DNA of 64,000 nucleotides, taken from positions 1,270,951-1,334,950 of the forward strand of contig VXAA01000606.1 of assembly GCA_013399115.1 (NCBI GenBank), read 5' to 3'. Of this stretch, positions 1 through 60,843 are shown piece by piece. Within the stretch, counting starts at the first letter, position 1; each line of letters begins with the position of its first letter. The notes under the pieces are model-generated. The model searched no databases. It was not told the origin of the DNA and worked only from the letters and a program-made list of their open reading frames with translations. Position numbers and translations under genes: made by a program. The DNA is from Anseranas semipalmata. Lineage: Eukaryota > Chordata > Aves > Anseriformes > Anseranatidae.

Positions 1-446
1 AAGCCTTAGACTACAAGCCAAACCACTCAATGACAGAAGGTTTTCTAAGCAACAGCATGACCTTGGTAAACTCCAGCTTCACCACTGGCTGATGTACTGA
101 AAAGGAGAGGGAAACAATTCTTCTTTCTCTCCTTTATAAGGGCAACAGACTTTGTCCTGAGACAACCTTTCCTCCAAGTCAGTATGTGGATGTGTGTGGC
201 CGTTCTAGCACCCCCCCAGAACACTTACAGCACTGACCTAAAAGAGTGGGTGGGAAAGGTCCTTCTTTCACCCCTACGGCTGTATATATGTTTTTGTACA
301 TTCGACAGTCTCTTGTGGGAACGCACTCTATAGCTCCCCTTGACTCCACAGGGCATTTGCCAGGAGTGCTTCTCAAGCTGAGTTTCTGTAGTAACAATAC
401 AGCTCAAGGAAACCTGGAAAAGCCACTATCCACCAAGCTGACTCAC
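1..446 (-). other. CHD2: CHD2 intron after coding exon 31 (partial)
   Basis: Begins with the exon-31 donor GTGAGT. I looked for the next CHD2 segment (Lys/Glu-rich KENKENKE type) and do not see it. No other feature is recognised. Confidence 0.85.
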
Positions 447-47523
<47,077 letters not shown>

Positions 47524-47930
47524 CTTTTTATTCTTAAATACTAAGAGGGGGTCAGGGGTGTCTGTTTGCTTTGAAGTCCTGTGCCCAGGTATTTACTGTC
47601 AAAAGTTGAAAGAAAGGTAAGGTCCCAGTTCATTTCACTGGCTTTCATTATCAGGAACAAAGTCCTGACGCTGCAATGATATTGTTATAACAATACACAA
47701 CACCGAACAACAGGGCAAAACGGAGATTTAAAACAAATAATCATTTTTAGAAGAAAAATCGGAAAACAAACACAGTAGAGGAGCATCCTGCAAACTTTCC
47801 CAAAGTAACACTGGATGCAAATAATCTCTGTATCTTATTGCGTCATCCCAATATAGCTCTAATCGGTCGAAAATCAAAGTACTCAAAACAGCAGAAATCT
47901 AAAAATTATTATTATTAATTGCTCACCTAC

Positions 47931-48430
47931 CTGATCCATGCACCGCCGCCAGGACCAAGTTGATATTAGTTTCGGGTCGTGGAAAAACATTAGATCCAAA
48001 ATATTTAGAGTTCGAATGATAAAATACGAATTTCAGAAAATGAAAAAAAATATATATTCTAATTCCAAAAATATGCTGCCGATAAAGCAAAAGAAGCGGT
48101 AATTAGTACAAAAATGTCCGGGGGAAAAAGCTCATTAGGAGAGCGCACAAAAATGGAGGTACGCCATGGCTTCTAAGCTGGAAAAACAACGACCTGGGCT
48201 CTCTCCACGGCTTCTTCTTTCCAGCAAGGCACGAAAAGGGAGCCCTCAAAAGCTGCTTTTCTGCCCGAAAAAGGTCCGCTCGGCCCCCAATTAGTGCCTA
48301 GGAGAGGCAAGGGGCTGTGGGGGCCCCCTGAGGCTGCCCGAAAGTTAGGGAAAGTTGCGTAAAGTGTTGGGGAAGGCACAGAGCTGAGCGCGCTCTCTCT
48401 AAGGCACAGCCGCCATCTAGAGCTCCTTCC
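47931..48430 (-). promoter_or_regulatory. CHD2: CHD2 promoter and non-coding exon 1 (5' UTR)
   Basis: Exon 1 ends at 47931 with a CAG|GTAGGT donor (47925-47930). It joins the exon-2 acceptor at 47595, which lies upstream of the start codon. The upstream limit is a guess. The sequence is GC/CpG-enriched from about 48.1 to 48.45 kb, and a YY1-like site in transcript orientation (TAGATGGCGGC, 48409-48419) fits a position at or just inside the transcription start. No TATA box is evident. The exon contains several short upstream ORFs, described in the findings. Confidence 0.75.
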
Positions 48431-48439
48431 CAGCTCTGA

Positions 48440-50715
48440 GCTCTGCCTTTGATTGACACTCTCTACATTTACCCCACAACTCAGGTGATGTACCATAGAC
48501 CCACCCCTTCATTTCTACCAAAAAAAGAGATAGCCTCCACCTAAAGGGTGCCTGCTACCCCCCACAGCCCTGGCTTCTTCCAACTACCCCAGCTGAAGGG
48601 GCACCTTAACCCCATGTGGCTCAGGCACCCTTTTGAAACCAGAAAGGAATGTAATTTGTTCCTTTTGTTTTAAAGATTTGCTAAATATTTCAGTGCTTGG
48701 GCTAAAATTACTTCCTCCCTGGACAGGAAGTGGTGCTGTTACAAGCCATTTTGAAAGAATGGAAGTGGAGCTCACAGCCATGCAGCCAGCAACAGCCCAC
48801 CTTGGGGGTCACCCCACCAAGGGGTGGCTTTTTTTAAATTAAGTAATAGTATCCCCAGACAATAGCTCTTCCTTTTGTCACCCAATACATGCACTCAGAG
48901 CTTGGGACAAGAGCATCACACGCTCCACAGAAAGCCCCACATCACTAACAACCCTTTCCAGCTCGACAGCGCCTCCCTAGTGGTTTCCCCCAACAACAAA
49001 AATCCAACAGCTACACAATTTTCATCAGTTATGCAAAGGCACTGCTGTAAAATAAGTCTGGCACCATTAAAAGGGTTATTTCTAATTCCCATTCTTAACC
49101 CATTAATGTTCGTTAAGAGATTTTTAACAAGACAAACAAATTTTAAAGCCATGTAACAGCCAAGACGTAGACTTAGAAACCAAACCATGTCTCAGATACA
49201 TCATCCTAGCACTGAGAGGACATATCACGGAGGAAATGGAGGAGATCCAAGCATCCCCTACCCTCTTCCATTCTGACTACCATTTGTCTTCCCACAAGCA
49301 ACAGACTGCTTCAAGTACAAGGACATCTTGCATACTCGGAGGCATCACACGATAGTGAAATCAGCCACTGGGGGACTGCTAGGGGGAAGAGGGCAATGGG
49401 CTAGTTTGGACTTCTATAAGGACCATCCACTGCACAGCATCCCAAGAGCTTGGAAACATTGGCTTCTACCAGATGAACCAAGATACTCCCTTCCAATTCC
49501 TCTACACACTTGCCATCCACTTCTGCCAACAACCTATTGTATCTCCATACCAAGAGGTTTGAGAAGGTATGCTCTGTTGTCACAGTTCATTCTACAGAAT
49601 TTCAGTTTACCAATTATTTACAGAAGACCCCTTGCACCTGAACTACAAGAACTAAAAAATACAACATCAGAAAATTCCAACCAATTTTGGCCAACACTAA
49701 GGAAATCCACTCATCTGAATGTGGATCCCCTTAGGTTGGTCCCAACATCCAACACCACCATATAATACATGGCAAAGACAAACTTCAGCAGGCAAGCGTG
49801 CATCATCAAAATAGCTGGGTTAAACAAGTATGAACAATTCATTACAGTTAAAGTTGATATTTACAAAGAAGCCTGAGCAAGCCAAAGGGTTAAACACAGT
49901 GTTTTTTTTCGCTTTTGTTTTTGTTTCTTTTTAAAAAAGAAAACACCCTTGGCCCAGTTTATCTCAGCACCAGGTTTGTCTTATGCTAGAAAACCAAAAT
50001 GACAAAGACAACCATGAATTTCAGGTGAAATGTACTTAGGAAGGTGGCTACAGTTCAACTATTTCATCCACAAAAAACTTGAAAAAATATATATTTTTTT
50101 AACATAAGAACCACTTTAAAATTCATTTGTAAAGGTAACCATCATCTGTAGCAATAATTAACTCATTTTTTCTCATCAAATACATGGTGCAGTATCAGGC
50201 AGCTAAGTCTACATTAAATAGCAGTGAAGGAGATTAGACACTTGTACAAAACAATTTTAAGACAGAACAGACTGCTTAGGTTGTCCAGGAAATTTGGTGA
50301 AAGTTTCTGTACACACACGACTGAATAAGCATACCTAAAAAAACCTCACACAAAACATTTAAGTACTCCTTTATTATAGCGTATTTGCTCAGCCTTCAAA
50401 TGATATCAATTCCACCTTAAAATAACTTCAGAAAGTTTAGCAGAAGTACCCTGACAACACACCAAGTACTGAAAAATGCCTAACATTAAGCACCTGAATG
50501 AACAAACCAGAGAATAAAAATTCATTAGAAGTCATGGCAAAGTGAAGATAATTTGTAAAGGAAAACCACATTTTAGAAACCAAAAATATTGAAAAAATAC
50601 CTTGCCTTTAGTGCTTCGCAGCTAAAGCATTTCTCACTTTCATACCAACCAAAAATGTAAGACACTTAAATATAAACACGATAAAAAAAATATTCAGCCA
50701 GAAAGGACAAACACG
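48440..50715. other. Intergenic gap between CHASERR 3' end and CHD2 promoter
   Basis: About 2.3 kb. No exon, known repeat or convincing ORF is recognised. The plus-strand ORF at 49328-49765 has no recognisable domain. The short distance between the lncRNA end and the CHD2 start agrees with the mammalian arrangement. Confidence 0.6.
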
Positions 50716-50719
50716 AAGC

Positions 50720-51122
50720 ATGAAAGAAACCAAAACCTTTTATTAAGTCACTGAAAAAAAAAAAATACATTTTCTCCAAAAGGGTAGCAACAGATCTCTT
50801 ACCAAATTCATTTCCCTCTTATGCATACATAACCTGAGAATAAAATTTTGCCACCCAATCCTCAAACAGATCCATCAATGGATAGTCACTGATACAGTCC
50901 CCTGATTAATTCAAGTGCAAAGTCCATTTTGATCGGATGGTCACAACCCAGATCTTCTCTGGTTTAGTAACACGGGAGTCCATGTTTTAACGTCCTTTTC
51001 TTGGACAGACATATCACAGCACTCATGCATTAGTCCATTTCCTCAACCTCTCAATCAACAGTGGAACTGCCATCTTGGTCTCATTCGTAGACTCCTTTTG
51101 ACACTCTTCATCTGACTGGATT
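50720..51122 (-). ncRNA. CHASERR: CHASERR-like last exon with repeated ATGG motifs
   Basis: The acceptor is a pyrimidine-rich TTTTTCTTTTAATTTTCCATAAAG ending at 51123. The transcript strand has AAGATGGCAG (about 51068-51077), three ATGGACT words (51032-51038, 50977-50983, 50921-50927) and GATGGATC (about 50869-50876). Repeated AUGG-type words in the last exon are the conserved hallmark reported for CHASERR. The 3' end is set by AATAAA at 50738-50743, with a GT-rich tract downstream. A second AATAAA at 50370-50375 could extend it. Confidence 0.7.
50738..50743 (-). terminator. CHASERR: Polyadenylation signal AATAAA for CHASERR-like RNA
   Basis: AATAAA on the minus strand, followed by GGTTTTGGTTTC and TGTTTGTCC, a plausible GU-rich downstream element. 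An alternative signal is at 50370-50375. Confidence 0.5.
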
Positions 51123-54100
51123 CTTTATGGAAAATTAAAAGAAAAATGCTGTTGGAATACAGATCATCTTATCTTGAAACTAGAGACATTCAACTACTGT
51201 ACCTTAAAAGAGTTTAAACATAACTGATGCTTCATTCTGTATTATGCATCCGAGAACATCTACTTTTATCAAGAACTAACAAGGTCAATTTAGCAATTCA
51301 AGAGTCAAAAATACAAACTTTAACCCAAACTATAAAGAAGCATGGGGTGAATGATTAGAAGCTCAAGAACCCTGTCAGGCTCCATAAACTCCATTTAATT
51401 TTTTTCACACTACAGACATCAATAGTGAGAAATAGGAGATTTGCTCTGGCAACCATCTTTATTGGGCTGACCCATTGACTAAAGCTGACACTGCTTAGTG
51501 AAAACTAAGTTTACTATAATTAAGCCAAAGCTTTTAACTGCTGTCCATTCTCCTTTCTTCAAACACATATATCCATCAAAACCAATGCAAAGGCATGAAA
51601 ACTGGTTTCTTGTATAAAGATGGTGACTGAAGACAAGACATTCCTAAAATTCCACCATCTTAACCCAGTTTTCCAGCTCATGGAAGACATACAGTACAAC
51701 AAAAAACACACGCTTATAAACAAACAGAATGGCTGATCTAGTTACTGGTGGTAAAAGGACACGTCAGAAGGTAGATGAAAATGGTCACAAGTTACACTAG
51801 TTGCTTCAGTAAGGCCACCATATTACTCCTGATCCACATTCCAACTTTACTCTTCATGTAACAACAATCAAGCCCACAGGTGAGTGACAAAAACCAAACT
51901 GATCAAATGAATTCTATATGGATAAATATACAAACCACATATTCCCATCTTTACATTTTCTTCCAAGAAAAATAACCTTATGTACTTCAAAAGAACTACT
52001 CATCCTCCTAACATGCAAAAAATCAAGACAGAAAGTTACTAAATGGTAAGAACATCATTTTAGAACAAATGACAACCGTAGGGGATAAGACTGATATACA
52101 AGAAAGGTTTTAAGATGTCTTCATGATTTTGAGTATCTGCACTCTAACATTACCTTCTTTCGAATAGTGTACAGCTTTAACCTCATTTTAGTCTGAAAGC
52201 CAACTCCACCACTGTGTTGTTCCCATGATAATTCTGGGCATATTCTCACAAGTGGTACAGAAATTACCCACAGTACAGCAAAAATCAGTGGAGCCATCTA
52301 GTGGCCTCTCCATCATTCAAGTTTCTCCATTCTCACCTCAAAGTAACCAGTAACAGCAAGGCAAACAGCAATGGAACCAGTGCAACAAGCCTTTGACTTG
52401 AACAACTGCCCATATGTCTTATGTTTTATTTACCTCTATAAGAAGGTTTCTTCCTTGTTTTAAGCACAATGGAAAAGCAGCACAACACATGGAAGTGGAA
52501 TGCAAGATCTCATAATTCACTTTGCTTTACATTGTGCAACATGTACAGTACTAACGGAACTATGGGATCTTTACATTTTCAAAAGCAGAAATCAAACATT
52601 TCAGTTTGCAGATATTCTTTGTTTCAAGCATTCAGCTCATCCTCAGTTAAGACAGGAATTAAATATTTGGAAGGGTTTCTTTTCCATGCTAAACTAAAAC
52701 AGCTTGGGGCTTGGGTGGTTGTTTTTGTTTGTTTTGCATTCTTATTGATATACCACCCTAATTTCAAACTCATTTACCCATCTGAAGATAAATTAATATT
52801 TTGGATATTTTTAACACTAATGTTTTGACTGAAGTACCAAAACATGAAAAATATACCACCACAAAGTTGTTCATTATTGTTACAATCAAATATTCAGAAG
52901 TACTACATGGGCGCAGTGGAAACCCTATATTACCTTTAAAATAATTTTTTAGTTGTTTTAAGAAATAAGTAAATTTAATTACTGACATGAGCTTTCCCCA
53001 CCTCTTGAAAATGTAATTTAGTTACATATTACTCAACCTTGAAAGGCCCTTTTCAGTTGGGTTAGCCTTCTGCCTTAGACACTAATGAGATCTGCCAAAA
53101 GCAATTTAAGGGCAAGTTTCTCTACTAGGTTCACCTACATTTGGTTGTAGCAAAAACTTTGCAAGTAACCCTGTCACATTCACTTTAAACTCTTCTTTTG
53201 ACTTTGTAAAATAATTAGCAGTAAACAGAATTGGTGGCATAATTAAGAACATGCTACAACAGCCCTAGGTCTAAACGTTGTTCATATATTGAGAAGACCG
53301 AGTTTCTTCATGTGAAATCTACATTTGCATTAAAAGATTTCACAGTACTTGTTTACTTATGTTGTCTTTAAGGGAACATTTTGCTAAAAAAATTCAGTAA
53401 TTTTGCTAAAATATACTCCTCCACTAAGACATATGTAGTGATCTTACATTTAATGTAGCCATTGAATAGCCAATTTTTTTTCGCCAGATGACATGAATAT
53501 TCAATTCCTTCTGTAACATCAGGCAACATCCCATTTTTCAAACTTCTATTATCTACTATTTACTGTATTTGTTTCCAAAGACAGTATTTTGGTCACGATA
53601 AATAAAGGACCTTGGTGGTCAATGCAATACTGTGTTTCCTTCAGACCACTGTTAACCCATTGACAAGTCTGAAACAACAGACGGAAACCATTCACCACCA
53701 CTCCTAAAGGTGTATGGCAACAGTTTTTGAAACATCCGAGTTAAAGTTTTTGCTTCAGGTTTTTGTAGTTACTCATGTGTTGCTCTACCTGTTAAGAGCC
53801 CACAGCAATAAAAGACATCCATTATGGCCAAAACCACGGCCTCAATCATTTTGTGTCTGTTGAAACACATATTTCTGAAGTATGAGATTGAAGGCCAATA
53901 ACAACATGTAAAACAATCATGCATCAGTGTAAGTGCATAAGACACCAACACAGTTACAGAATTTTCAAATTGAAGTCTCTCATACTGGAAGGCTTACACA
54001 ACAAGATGACAAATTGCTAGTAAAGGGAATTCACTCCAACAGAGGGAGCTGAATGGACAGAATGAGGTTCCAGCAAACAAAACCTGAAGTTCTATACTTC

Positions 54101-56686
54101 AAAGTTCATTAAAGATTTTATTCCCTAAGACCCTGCTGGTAACTTTTATCCTAAAGGGAAAAGCAGATATGCCCTTTATTGACATCTAGAGCCTATAATG
54201 AGTAAGTAACTAAGTACTCTGGGCAGTGCTAAGTCCTCTTACATTATTACATGTTCAGTAAGCACAGCAGTGAAAGCACAACAGCTCATGTAGGATCAGG
54301 TATTTTTAGTTAAGAAAGGCTGTTTTCCAGTTTTCTCAGATTTAGAGATTAATTTCAGGCAAGATATGACAAAGGTCTTGATATACAGATGCACTCTTTG
54401 GGGGTATTATTTTTAAAACCAGCCATATAAACAAATTTTAAAGAACAAGTATCCTGAAGATTTGTGCCTAAATTAAGATAAATCATGTAGATGTTATTGC
54501 ACTAAGCAAAGTATGCCAATTTCAGTAAAGCTCCTGGTGTTTTCAGATATTTTCCCACTTCTAATTCAAACTATTTAAGAATTAGTGTTTCAACTAAACA
54601 TGATCTATGTTGGCAACCAGAGAATACTAGACTCTCTCAAGATCCATAAATTTCTATGTCCTTTTACAAATGTATTTTGAAGCAACTCATTTTGACGACA
54701 ACTATTTCTCTATTTCAGAGTTTCACATTCATCCCCTCCTCTAGGTAAAGATTACAAAACAAAAAGGATGGAATAACTACTCTGTGTGTAACTAAAGCCA
54801 AATTCCTACTCAAGACACCAAATCTGACACAGCCTATTTACAATTCAATGAGAGAAAACAAAAATGTACACAAAGATGCAGGAAACAGAGATAAAGATTT
54901 AATATTAAGGTGGAACATACTAATGAGTCACATGTTTAGAGATTATAGCAGATGATCTGGGAAGAAAGGCAACAGTGGACAGCACAGCAAGAGTTTCAAG
55001 GAACAGCTGGAAGGAGCAACATTTACTTGTAACATAGTAAGAAATATGCCCTTATACATATATCTGCATTGTGAAAAATAGCTTAAGACTTCTGAAAGAA
55101 CAACGTAATAAAATTTATGGAACAGCAGAAGAGATGAGACACTAAGCAAAGATCACCAAAACATGCACGCACAACAGGAACTGAATTCCTCAAAGTTCAT
55201 CTGCTTCTACAGTTTTGCTTCAGGATTGAAAACTCAGTGATAAACTGTTTTGAAATGAAGTGCAACAAAAAGCAGCGCAAGGCCACAGTAACATGTTGTA
55301 GAGTGGTATGCACCTTACCCACACACACTCCTTTTTTCCTTCAAAAGGGCTCTACATTAATCTTCACATCACATGAGTAGATGAGAAGAAAGCAAGGGAC
55401 TCTGGGGTACAAACAGGGAGCAGCTGCTCTTTTAGCACCTGAGGCATCATAGATGGCAGTTTGTACAAATTAAGAATGGTTGCTGGAGGTCTCTGCTAAC
55501 ATATGTAGCCACCGTACAGTTAAAAATTACCAACTATAATCCATCCACTGAAATAAGAGAATATTTGCATCTTGGAACATTTTTTTTCAAGCCATCTGTA
55601 GTCTAAGGAAGGCATTACTCAATCAGGTACCCTTTCAAACAGAAAGAACCGTCTCCAAGAAACCATCTCTTTTAAAGAAACGTATTCTGAAGCACAGTTC
55701 TACAGGAATACAGAGCCTCCCACTAAAAAGTCACTTCACGTACACAAAATCCAATGGATGCCCTAATTAAAAATGTAGAATCAAGGAGTCTGAATTTTAA
55801 GCAGACAGGACAACAAAAGGACTTGAGCATTTCCAGAGACAACTCCCAAGAGAGTCATAGAACGTGTTAGAGACAGCAAAAGGTTATGACCAAATTCCTT
55901 TTAGTGAAGGAAACTGGAGACAATCCTATCCCCATATTCATCCAGTATAGAACTGAATGAACTTCTCTACTCAAGCCTGTCAGTTCTGCATTTTGACTAC
56001 ATGGGGAATGATTCTTAAGTGAAATGTATCAGCTAGCAGTTTAATACAGCAAACTGTGTCAACATTACATACAATTTTCTGCAAAGCTGAAACACTCTGA
56101 CGAACAGGAAGAGAACAATCACAGAAGAAAAAAAAGTCTATGGAGACAATTATTATCTGCTCAAAGACCCTCACTTGATGCTGACAAGCATAAAAGTACA
56201 ACATGAGATGCTTGTAAGGCAAATTCATCATGCTATGATATTTTCCACTCAATTTATTACCTAAATTATAAGTGTGTAGTACTTCTCTATGGTGACAGAC
56301 ATTTGCATATCAAACTCTTCTGAACAAGCGTATCTATGATTTAATAGTTCTCAAAGAAATATGGAGTTAACTCAGAAGCAGAAGACCAAAGTACCAGTTT
56401 TATATGAAAGCTTTATCCAGCAAGACAGGTTGAGAGTACTATCCAAGCATAGTTTTCATGTCTTAGTAGCCCAGCAAGAATGCTGCTATGGCCCTTCTAT
56501 GTGAGCCTTCTAGAAACACACACGCACACAAACACGCTTTAAGGAACTTCAGGATGTATTCATCCAAAAACTTCAGCAAGTTAAACATTATGGCCACGTG
56601 CAGGTTTTTTTTGTGGGTGTGGGTTTTTTTTTTTGGTTGTTGTTTTTAAAGCTAAAAAGTAAATGTTATTAGGAATAACAACTTAC
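51123..56686 (-). other. CHASERR-like last intron
   Basis: 5.6 kb of AT-rich sequence. Isolated donor-like words (GAG|GTGAGA near 52330) lack good partner acceptors. No further exon is supported. Confidence 0.5.
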
Positions 56687-56743
56687 CCGTGCTTCAACCA
56701 AGAGCAGTTATTTTGCTTACAGTAAATCAATTCCTCAACATAT
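56687..56743 (-). ncRNA. CHASERR: CHASERR-like internal exon (57 nt)
   Basis: Strong acceptor ATTGTTTTCCCCACAG and donor CGG|GTAAGT. The small ORF from the upstream exons ends here with TGA, 40 nt before the donor. Confidence 0.68.
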
Positions 56744-59700
56744 CTGTGGGGAAAACAATATATTAAGTGCTTAAATTTAAAAAATAAAAAATAAAAACAT
56801 AAAAGACAAAGATCTAGAAGACCAGAATACTAGCCTTAAGTCTATTACGAAAGTCCTATCCTTGAATGAAAACATTCCCAGCAGATCACAGCATGCCATA
56901 TGGAAGACATTTTTATCAAGAATTTGAACATGAGGTATGACTAGGCAATCTGCTATCAAAGAACCTGTGCAATCCCCCCAAAAATTCAGACCTAGCCTTG
57001 TACACAAATCCCTGGGGGGTGGGAGGGCATCAAGTGGAAGTATGCTGAAACTGACTGCCCTCCACATAAACATAATTAAAATACTCATTTTGCTAAGAGG
57101 TGGTATCAGTTAGATGTAGTAGAATTGTTTAACACTGACATGGAACAAGTTATCTGCCCTATATCCCATGAAGTTATTCATTACGGTCAAGTCACAAATT
57201 TTAAAATTCCACTTGGAAAATGCTTATTGGCAATCCACATCAATAAACATCTAATCAAAATTACCTGAAGCATAAGTAGCAAGGTTAAAATAAAACCTGA
57301 AACCTAAATAACTCAAAGCTCCCGTTGACTGTGAATTTCATCCATATCAAGTAACCCACTATCATAAGCCATACAAGTTATCCTCATAACATGTGTAAGC
57401 AAACTGCTTCTCTTGTGATCTCTCACAATTTACTTATACTAGAATATAGTCTTCAATAATGGAAAAATTAATGAACCTATTTGGTGATATACTGTGCTTA
57501 ATTTTCTACAATATTCTAAATTTTCATCTTCAAAATGATGGCTACTCAGATGTGTAGAAAGAAACAGACGAACAGAATTGATTTCTTTGCTGAAACAATT
57601 TACTTGAAAGAATTAATATGGGAAAAGATCCCTTCAGTAATGGAAAATAATAAAAATCCAGAGTCCTGAACTACCACAAACATGTAGGATATCAAGATGA
57701 ATATGAAATTTGCATGTTTAAAACATGCATTTAAAATGTGATTCGACCGCTCTTATTAAATGAAAGCACAAAGTTGAGGTACTTGTAAAATGGTGGATGA
57801 GCACTTTGTAGAACAAACACAACATGGTTGCTGGACTTTGATCATCCAAACGGCATCTATCACTCATTTACTCAGAACACATGTACAAAGCTTAAGATAC
57901 GAACTAGGTAAAGAGGTTTATTTATGCCCTTTAAACCTCCTTTTCTCCTATATCAAACACTTCACTGAATAAAGCACTTAGAAGATATGACTTCATATAT
58001 GAAGGTAAAGCTAATAGTTAAAAGATTTTCACCTTACAGCTCTCAGTCATTTCTAATAATTTACAGCACAGCTAACAAATTATCTACATAAGGTAATTTC
58101 TATTCTCTTTAGAACTAGTGTTCACATCCAGTTATGGTAATTTCTCAGAAACTATAATAAGAATACATAATATGGCTTTATATCAGCACAGAGGAACATC
58201 TTCCTCTACTAAAACAGTGAAGTTCAGACTCAACCAGAGAGCATTCTTCTCAACTCAGAAAAAAATTGGAGAATGAATTTAGTATTTGTCAGGGTGGTAT
58301 GATTAAGAACTAGTAGAACTTCTCTACTCTGAAGTGAATGGATGAACCAAGCAATGAGTTTTATAGAACAGCACCAAGATATATATTAACGTGTATAAAT
58401 GAATGATCATTTTTGCACCATTTTCAAACACACTATTGCATTTTTAGTTTTCAAATCTCAATACCCAAAATGAATTCACTCCTAAACTATAAAATGTATC
58501 ACATTCAGCGTAAGCCGAAGGCTTATGCCAAGAACAACAAACTAGAAAGCTAGTAAATATAAGCTTCAGCTGAAAAAATAGTTTTTCTGATTAACACCTA
58601 TATTTCCTATTTAGCACTCTTTCATAAATGTCAAATTGAAAATCTTTTAATCAGACTAGTCACAGTAATTGCTGTAGCCCCCGCGTGATTAAAAAAAGCT
58701 ATCCCAGTTTTAAAAATAAACATAGACTTCTTAGGTAGCCTTATAGTTGTCTTATATTTATTTCTAAATTACAGGAGGAGATGTCATAAGTACAGTACAG
58801 CCTGCTTCACAGAAAACATGCCTTGCACCATAGGTCCATTACTCCCTCACCAAGAGACTGGCACTACCAGCTCTATGAATCAGGCAAGCACACCTCCTTT
58901 CGTAGCATGAGGTGAGGCCAGCTGATCTAAAGCTATTGACTTGACATCAGATTCTTTCTTGGGATAAATTAAGAAAGTATTTTTGCAAAGGTGATACAAC
59001 ACATCACCACACCAATGATTTTCCACATAAGCTGTCAGTCCTACAAATGTTACGCGTCATTAATATACTGTAGGGTGGTCAGGAGCTTAAACCTTTCCTT
59101 GAATCCCCACTAACATATATCTAGCCTACTGAGGTCTACCTAATCTAAAGAGCGAGCTGCCACTTACTAGATGAAAACATGTTGATCATACAAGAAAAGA
59201 AGGCTCTGAAGAGCTCACAAAAGCAGCAAGGGATGTTTAGAACTGTTTGTATTACAATATCTGTTCAGCACAAACAGCACCATGATGATGTAGGAAGTAT
59301 GTAAGACAACTAAGATCGAAGCGCTCAATTTCATATATATATATATATGAAATATATATAAGTGTAATATACAAAAGTATAAAATACTCAGGTCAGTCAA
59401 GATGACTCAGCTCATGAGCATTTATTTTTTTCAAGAGCAAGTCAATTAAAAGTGTTAAACTTCAGAAGTTTAAGAATATAAGATTAGGAATACAAATATT
59501 GAGTTTGACAAGTTCATTGACAAGTCCCATTATTACAATCAGGCTTTGCGTATATACTTTTAACTGAATCACAGTCCAGTCTTGGCTTTATCATAATAGA
59601 CTGTGTAATATATCTGGCAATTCTGACCTTCTAAATCAAAGATGGACATAGGATTTCAAATATGTTCTGCTGTTCTTCTCAAGGTATCAGATCATTTCTA

Positions 59701-60784
59701 ATACAGACTTCTAGTTCTCGAACTTCAAATTAGACGGTTACAAAATGGAGGTCCAGAATGTACCTAACAACCTAGTTCGTTTCTTAGTTGCTGTGTTCTG
59801 TTGCAGGACATTCATGGTATACAGTGCATGTCTATTACCAACAAACATAATTTGATTTCTATCTTACATATTAGCAGTAACTCACTGCAGATAAAAGTTT
59901 ATTACAATCCAAACAGACAGTTTTAAAATGCTTAATCGAAATTGGTATACAACTCCTCTTATACGAGCAGGCTGAAGCCTTCATCCAAGCCAAAGAGAAT
60001 AGCTGCAATCAGGTAGGAGTTCATAACATCAGTATTCTTAAGTTATCATGGTAAGTCGTGTCTTTTTTAAAAGACAATTATCGGGAGTATTTTTGAGAAT
60101 TCTGATACATGTCTCCATGAAGACGCCTTAAGCTTTGAGGTCCTGAATTTACGTTGAAGTATATTAACATAGTAAGCTGTGAAAAGGAACCAGTTAAGAC
60201 AGACAAACAAGATTCCCAACTTTTAATTACACAGTGGTGAAAGCATGGCACAAATTTAACATGTTACACTGTCACTAAATGTAGAACCCTGAAGTAAGCA
60301 TAAAAAAAAAAATCAGACATTAGAAAGCTGATTGGTTTCTACTGAAAGAAGGACAGCAAGACTTTTCCATTCAGACTGAGTGTGGTTTAGGCTTTTAAGA
60401 GTAAAATTAAGTTGAAAAGAGGATAAAAAATTGAAAATAAAAGCTAATGAACATTAGTTGCTAACAATCAATACCTTGAATTTAAGTGTTTCTAAAGTTT
60501 GATTGAACTTGATGACGTTAGTAGGGATGGCAACCCTCACAAGCAAAGCTTTATTCTGCAGTGTGTTATGGTCATTTTAGAAAGTTAACAAATATCTTAT
60601 GACTAACTGTAAAAATCTTAGGAAATGTCTAAAGAGACATTAACATTACTCTATTTAGTACGTAAGAGTTTTCAAGCGCGCTAAGATTTGAAAGAAAATT
60701 CAACAAGGTCTTAGCTTAAACATTTATTATCTATTTTGCTCACAAAAATTTACTTCTAGAATTAAAAAAAACAGTATAACATAC
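56744..60784 (-). other. CHASERR-like intron with an AT palindrome
   Basis: 4.0 kb of AT-rich sequence. The only structure seen is a 26-bp perfect palindrome around (AT)8 at 59328-59353. Confidence 0.5.
59328..59353. repeat. AT microsatellite forming a 26-bp perfect palindrome
   Basis: ATTTC, then eight AT units, then GAAAT: a perfect inverted repeat. Probably a simple-sequence repeat without function. Confidence 0.85.
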
Positions 60785-60843
60785 CTGGTACACACAGTAC
60801 TGAATTTTGATCAAGGTCTTTTACTCGACCAGCCATCTGAATC
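60785..60843 (-). ncRNA. CHASERR: CHASERR-like internal exon (59 nt, alternative 52 nt)
   Basis: Donor CCAG|GTATGT. The acceptor TTTTTCTTACTTCCAAG gives the 59-nt form, and a CAG seven bases further in would give a 52-nt form ending at 60836. It carries one ATGG word (CAGATGGCTGG) near its start. Confidence 0.62.

Noticed and set aside
49328..49765. 145-codon plus-strand ORF between the lncRNA and CHD2
   Set aside because: No domain, no splice partners, no promoter-like sequence, and ordinary AT/GC composition.
52330..52440. Possible extra CHASERR-like exon using the GAG|GTGAGA donor near 52330
   Set aside because: The only nearby acceptors (such as GGGCAG near 52410) have poor pyrimidine tracts, so the exon cannot be supported.
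59328..59353. AT palindrome as a regulatory hairpin
   Set aside because: Any (AT)n repeat is self-complementary. Nothing around it suggests a selected structure.
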